Assembly: GCA_041663205.1 (NCBI GenBank)
Contig: JBAZQZ010000003.1
Coordinates: 23,644-87,643, forward strand
DNA: 64,000 bases
Source: UM-FILTER-38-24 sp041663205
Lineage (GTDB): Bacteria > Patescibacteriota > Gracilibacteria > UBA1369 > LOWO2-01-FULL-3
Reading direction: 5' to 3'
The notes under the pieces were generated by a model that made no database searches, was not told the origin of the DNA, and was given only the letters and a program-made list of their open reading frames with translations. Of this stretch, positions 62,761 to 64,000 are shown in pieces (within the stretch, counting starts at the first letter, position 1; each line of letters begins with the position of its first letter). A program made the translations under genes and the position numbers.

Positions 62761-62789
62761 AGTTTAATGAAGGGGGAGGGGTATGTCAA
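62761..62789 (-). promoter_or_regulatory. Promoter of the gene at 62004
   Basis: Minus strand TTGACA (62784-62789), 17 bp, TAAACT (62761-62766), then CACCCCCTATTTGTTAAT. Confidence 0.75.
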
Positions 62790-62791
62790 AT

Positions 62792-63067
62792 TTATTCCGC
62801 TCGGGATTTTCTAAGTGTTTCCATGGTGGCTTTGACTGAGGGATTTTCGGTGTTTAGTAGGGTTAGTTTGTTTTTGTATTGGGTTGATATCGGTGTGATA
62901 AATTCGTCCGCCCATGACGGGGTAAGCACGGAAACTCCTTCAAAATCTATTTCAATTTTTTCGTCGGGATTTAATTCTTTGATTAAAGGCTGGAGGACTA
63001 AAAAGGCTTCTTTGCCCGCAGGTCTGGAGATTAAGGTGGTGCCGAATTTTTTTAAATAAATTTTCAT
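62792..63067 (-). CDS. STAS-like DUF4325 protein
   Basis: 91 residues. LNPDEKIEIDFEGVSVLTPS, then WADEFITPIS, fits the STAS-like DUF4325 fold, in which a Ser/Thr before the helix may be a regulatory site (here Thr50 and Ser52 region). It is 10 bp after the HATPase fusion gene, so the pair is very likely a functional unit similar in logic to anti-sigma kinase/antagonist couples (inferred). Confidence 0.8.
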   Translation of the reverse strand: MKIYLKKFGTTLISRPAGKEAFLVLQPLIKELNPDEKIEIDFEGVSVLTPSWADEFITPISTQYKNKLTLLNTENPSVKATMETLRKSRAE

Positions 63068-63077
63068 GTTGAGGGGG

Positions 63078-63827
63078 TTAATATTGAATTATTGCGATAC
63101 ATCCGTGGAATTTTGTGTTCGGAGTTTTGATATTTAATTCTTTTGTGTTTTGTTTGAGTGTAAGTTCGGCGTTTCCGGTGCAAAATTTTAGTTTAAATGG
63201 GTTGGCGGATATGATATCTCTGACGAACTTTAAGCCATTTCCGCGATTTTCCGGTGCGCGACCGGAAATGTATTTTGTGAAGGCGATTTTTATAGCTTCT
63301 TTGTCGGTTTTCAGGGTTTTTACCACACGTTGTAATGTTTTTAAAATTCCCCGTCCGCGATCGGCCAATACTATTTGGCGTTTATCAAGGTTGTAAGCGA
63401 AAAATGTTCCCGGTGCGTCTGGCCAATTTCCGATGTTGTGATTGTATGAGTTGTTGCCAATTTCTCCGACAATGGCAATGATTAAAGGGAAAATTTCTTT
63501 TAGTTCGGGTTTTCGTTCAAGTTGAGTGTTTAGGCTTTGGAGGCGGGCGGAAAAAACGTCATTGGTTTCGCAATAAAAAGATGCTGGAATTGAGGTTGGA
63601 TCCTTATTTGTTGCCCATTCTTTGGCTAGGTCTTCTATATTTTCCTTTTCGATTTTTTTGTCTTTTTTTAAGAAATTTTCTATGTCTTCTTGGCGATAGT
63701 AGCGATTGCCTGATGGTGATGGGCGAAAAGAGCTCAAAATCTGTTTTTCGTCCCACTGTCTAAGCGTATCGATGGATATTCCAAGCAGTTCGGATGCCTC
63801 TCCGATTGATAATAATTTTTTGTCCAT
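63078..63827 (-). CDS. MerR-type HTH fused to a histidine-kinase-like ATPase domain
   Basis: 249 residues. Residues 1-60 are a MerR/excisionase-type winged helix (LSIGEASELLGISIDTLRQW, then PSGNRYYRQEDIENFLKKD). Residues about 125-245 are a GHKL ATPase: N-box EIGNNSYNH, G1 ADRGRGILKTL, G2 RGNGLKFVRDI. The phospho-acceptor (DHp) domain is lacking. The promoter carries three phased repeats, probably its own operator. Probably a one-component switch that couples ATP binding or kinase activity to DNA binding, with DUF4325 as partner. Confidence 0.85.
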   Translation of the reverse strand: MDKKLLSIGEASELLGISIDTLRQWDEKQILSSFRPSPSGNRYYRQEDIENFLKKDKKIEKENIEDLAKEWATNKDPTSIPASFYCETNDVFSARLQSLNTQLERKPELKEIFPLIIAIVGEIGNNSYNHNIGNWPDAPGTFFAYNLDKRQIVLADRGRGILKTLQRVVKTLKTDKEAIKIAFTKYISGRAPENRGNGLKFVRDIISANPFKLKFCTGNAELTLKQNTKELNIKTPNTKFHGCIAIIQY

Positions 63828-63833
63828 ATCTGG

Positions 63834-63886
63834 GTAAATCTATGTAAACCTAGGTAAATCTTAGCAATTTTGGTCGGGAAAGTCAA
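63834..63886 (-). promoter_or_regulatory. Promoter and triple 10-bp repeat operator of the MerR-HATPase operon
   Basis: GTAAATCTAT, GTAAACCTAG and GTAAATCTTA stand head to tail (63834-63863). Minus-strand promoter TTGACT (63881-63886), 17 bp, TAAGAT (63858-63863), so the repeats run from the -10 box to 6 bp from the ATG on one helix face. Confidence 0.75.
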
Positions 63887-64000
63887 TGGACTGTGGGGGG
63901 CACTGTAAACTTTTCTGGTGTCTGTTATTTGTAATTTCGAAAGTAGAAGAGTATCTTCAAGAAATTGTGCAGACTTTTCTCAGACTTCACTCCTCTCATC
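63887..64000. other. Right edge, no feature identified
   Basis: 114 bp with no open frame, repeat or promoter that I can support. Confidence 0.5.

Overview
The window looks like a chromosome segment of a Candidate Phyla Radiation (Patescibacteria) bacterium, possibly near the Peregrinibacteria/Gracilibacteria lineages. That rank is inferred, not proven. Evidence: the spc ribosomal operon lacks rpmD (uL30), as is typical of CPR; S14 is the short zinc form; start codons lack Shine-Dalgarno motifs and follow A-rich leaders; there is a 2800-residue surface-type protein; and many short lineage-specific genes sit inside conserved operons. The standard code fits, but TGA is almost never used as a stop (2 of about 75 genes).

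Layout. 1-29.2 kb, almost all minus strand: the string rpoB-ssb-rpoC, rpsL-rpsG-fusA-tuf, rpsJ, rplC-D-W-B-rpsS-rplV-rpsC-rplP-rpmC-rpsQ-rplN-X-E-rpsN-H-rplF-R-rpsE-rplO-secY-adk-map-infA-rpmJ. It is interrupted by ssb between rpoB and rpoC, by unknown genes on both sides of rpsJ, and by a lipoprotein gene plus a HEPN-like two-gene cassette between secY and adk. 29.4-39.6 kb: a second lipoprotein, two LOG-family genes, a MacB/LolD-type ABC pair, serS, and an EF-P module (efp, epmA-like ligase, lysine 2,3-aminomutase) with pgi. 39.7-48.4 kb: one 8.4-kb gene for a giant protein with a calpain-like protease site and two C-terminal FHA domains, plus a small companion.

48.4-57 kb is accessory. It has a RelBE-type module, an SMR transporter, two copies of a cassette (a 138-residue protein with a convergent small-RNA-like element), five unknown genes, a frameshifted Fic toxin with its small antitoxin, tRNA-3'-end-like fragments, and two copies of a second small-RNA/terminator element. 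57-64 kb is the heat-shock region hrcA-grpE-(two unknown genes)-dnaK with CIRCE sites in front of hrcA and dnaK. The right end holds a MerR-HTH/histidine-kinase-like ATPase fusion paired with a STAS-like DUF4325 protein behind a triple 10-bp repeat.

Many of the inserted genes share a strong promoter (TTGACA/T, 16-18 bp, TACAAT or similar) followed by a C-rich then T/A-rich leader. No gene-free stretch exceeds 300 bp, and no rRNA, complete tRNA or CRISPR array was seen.
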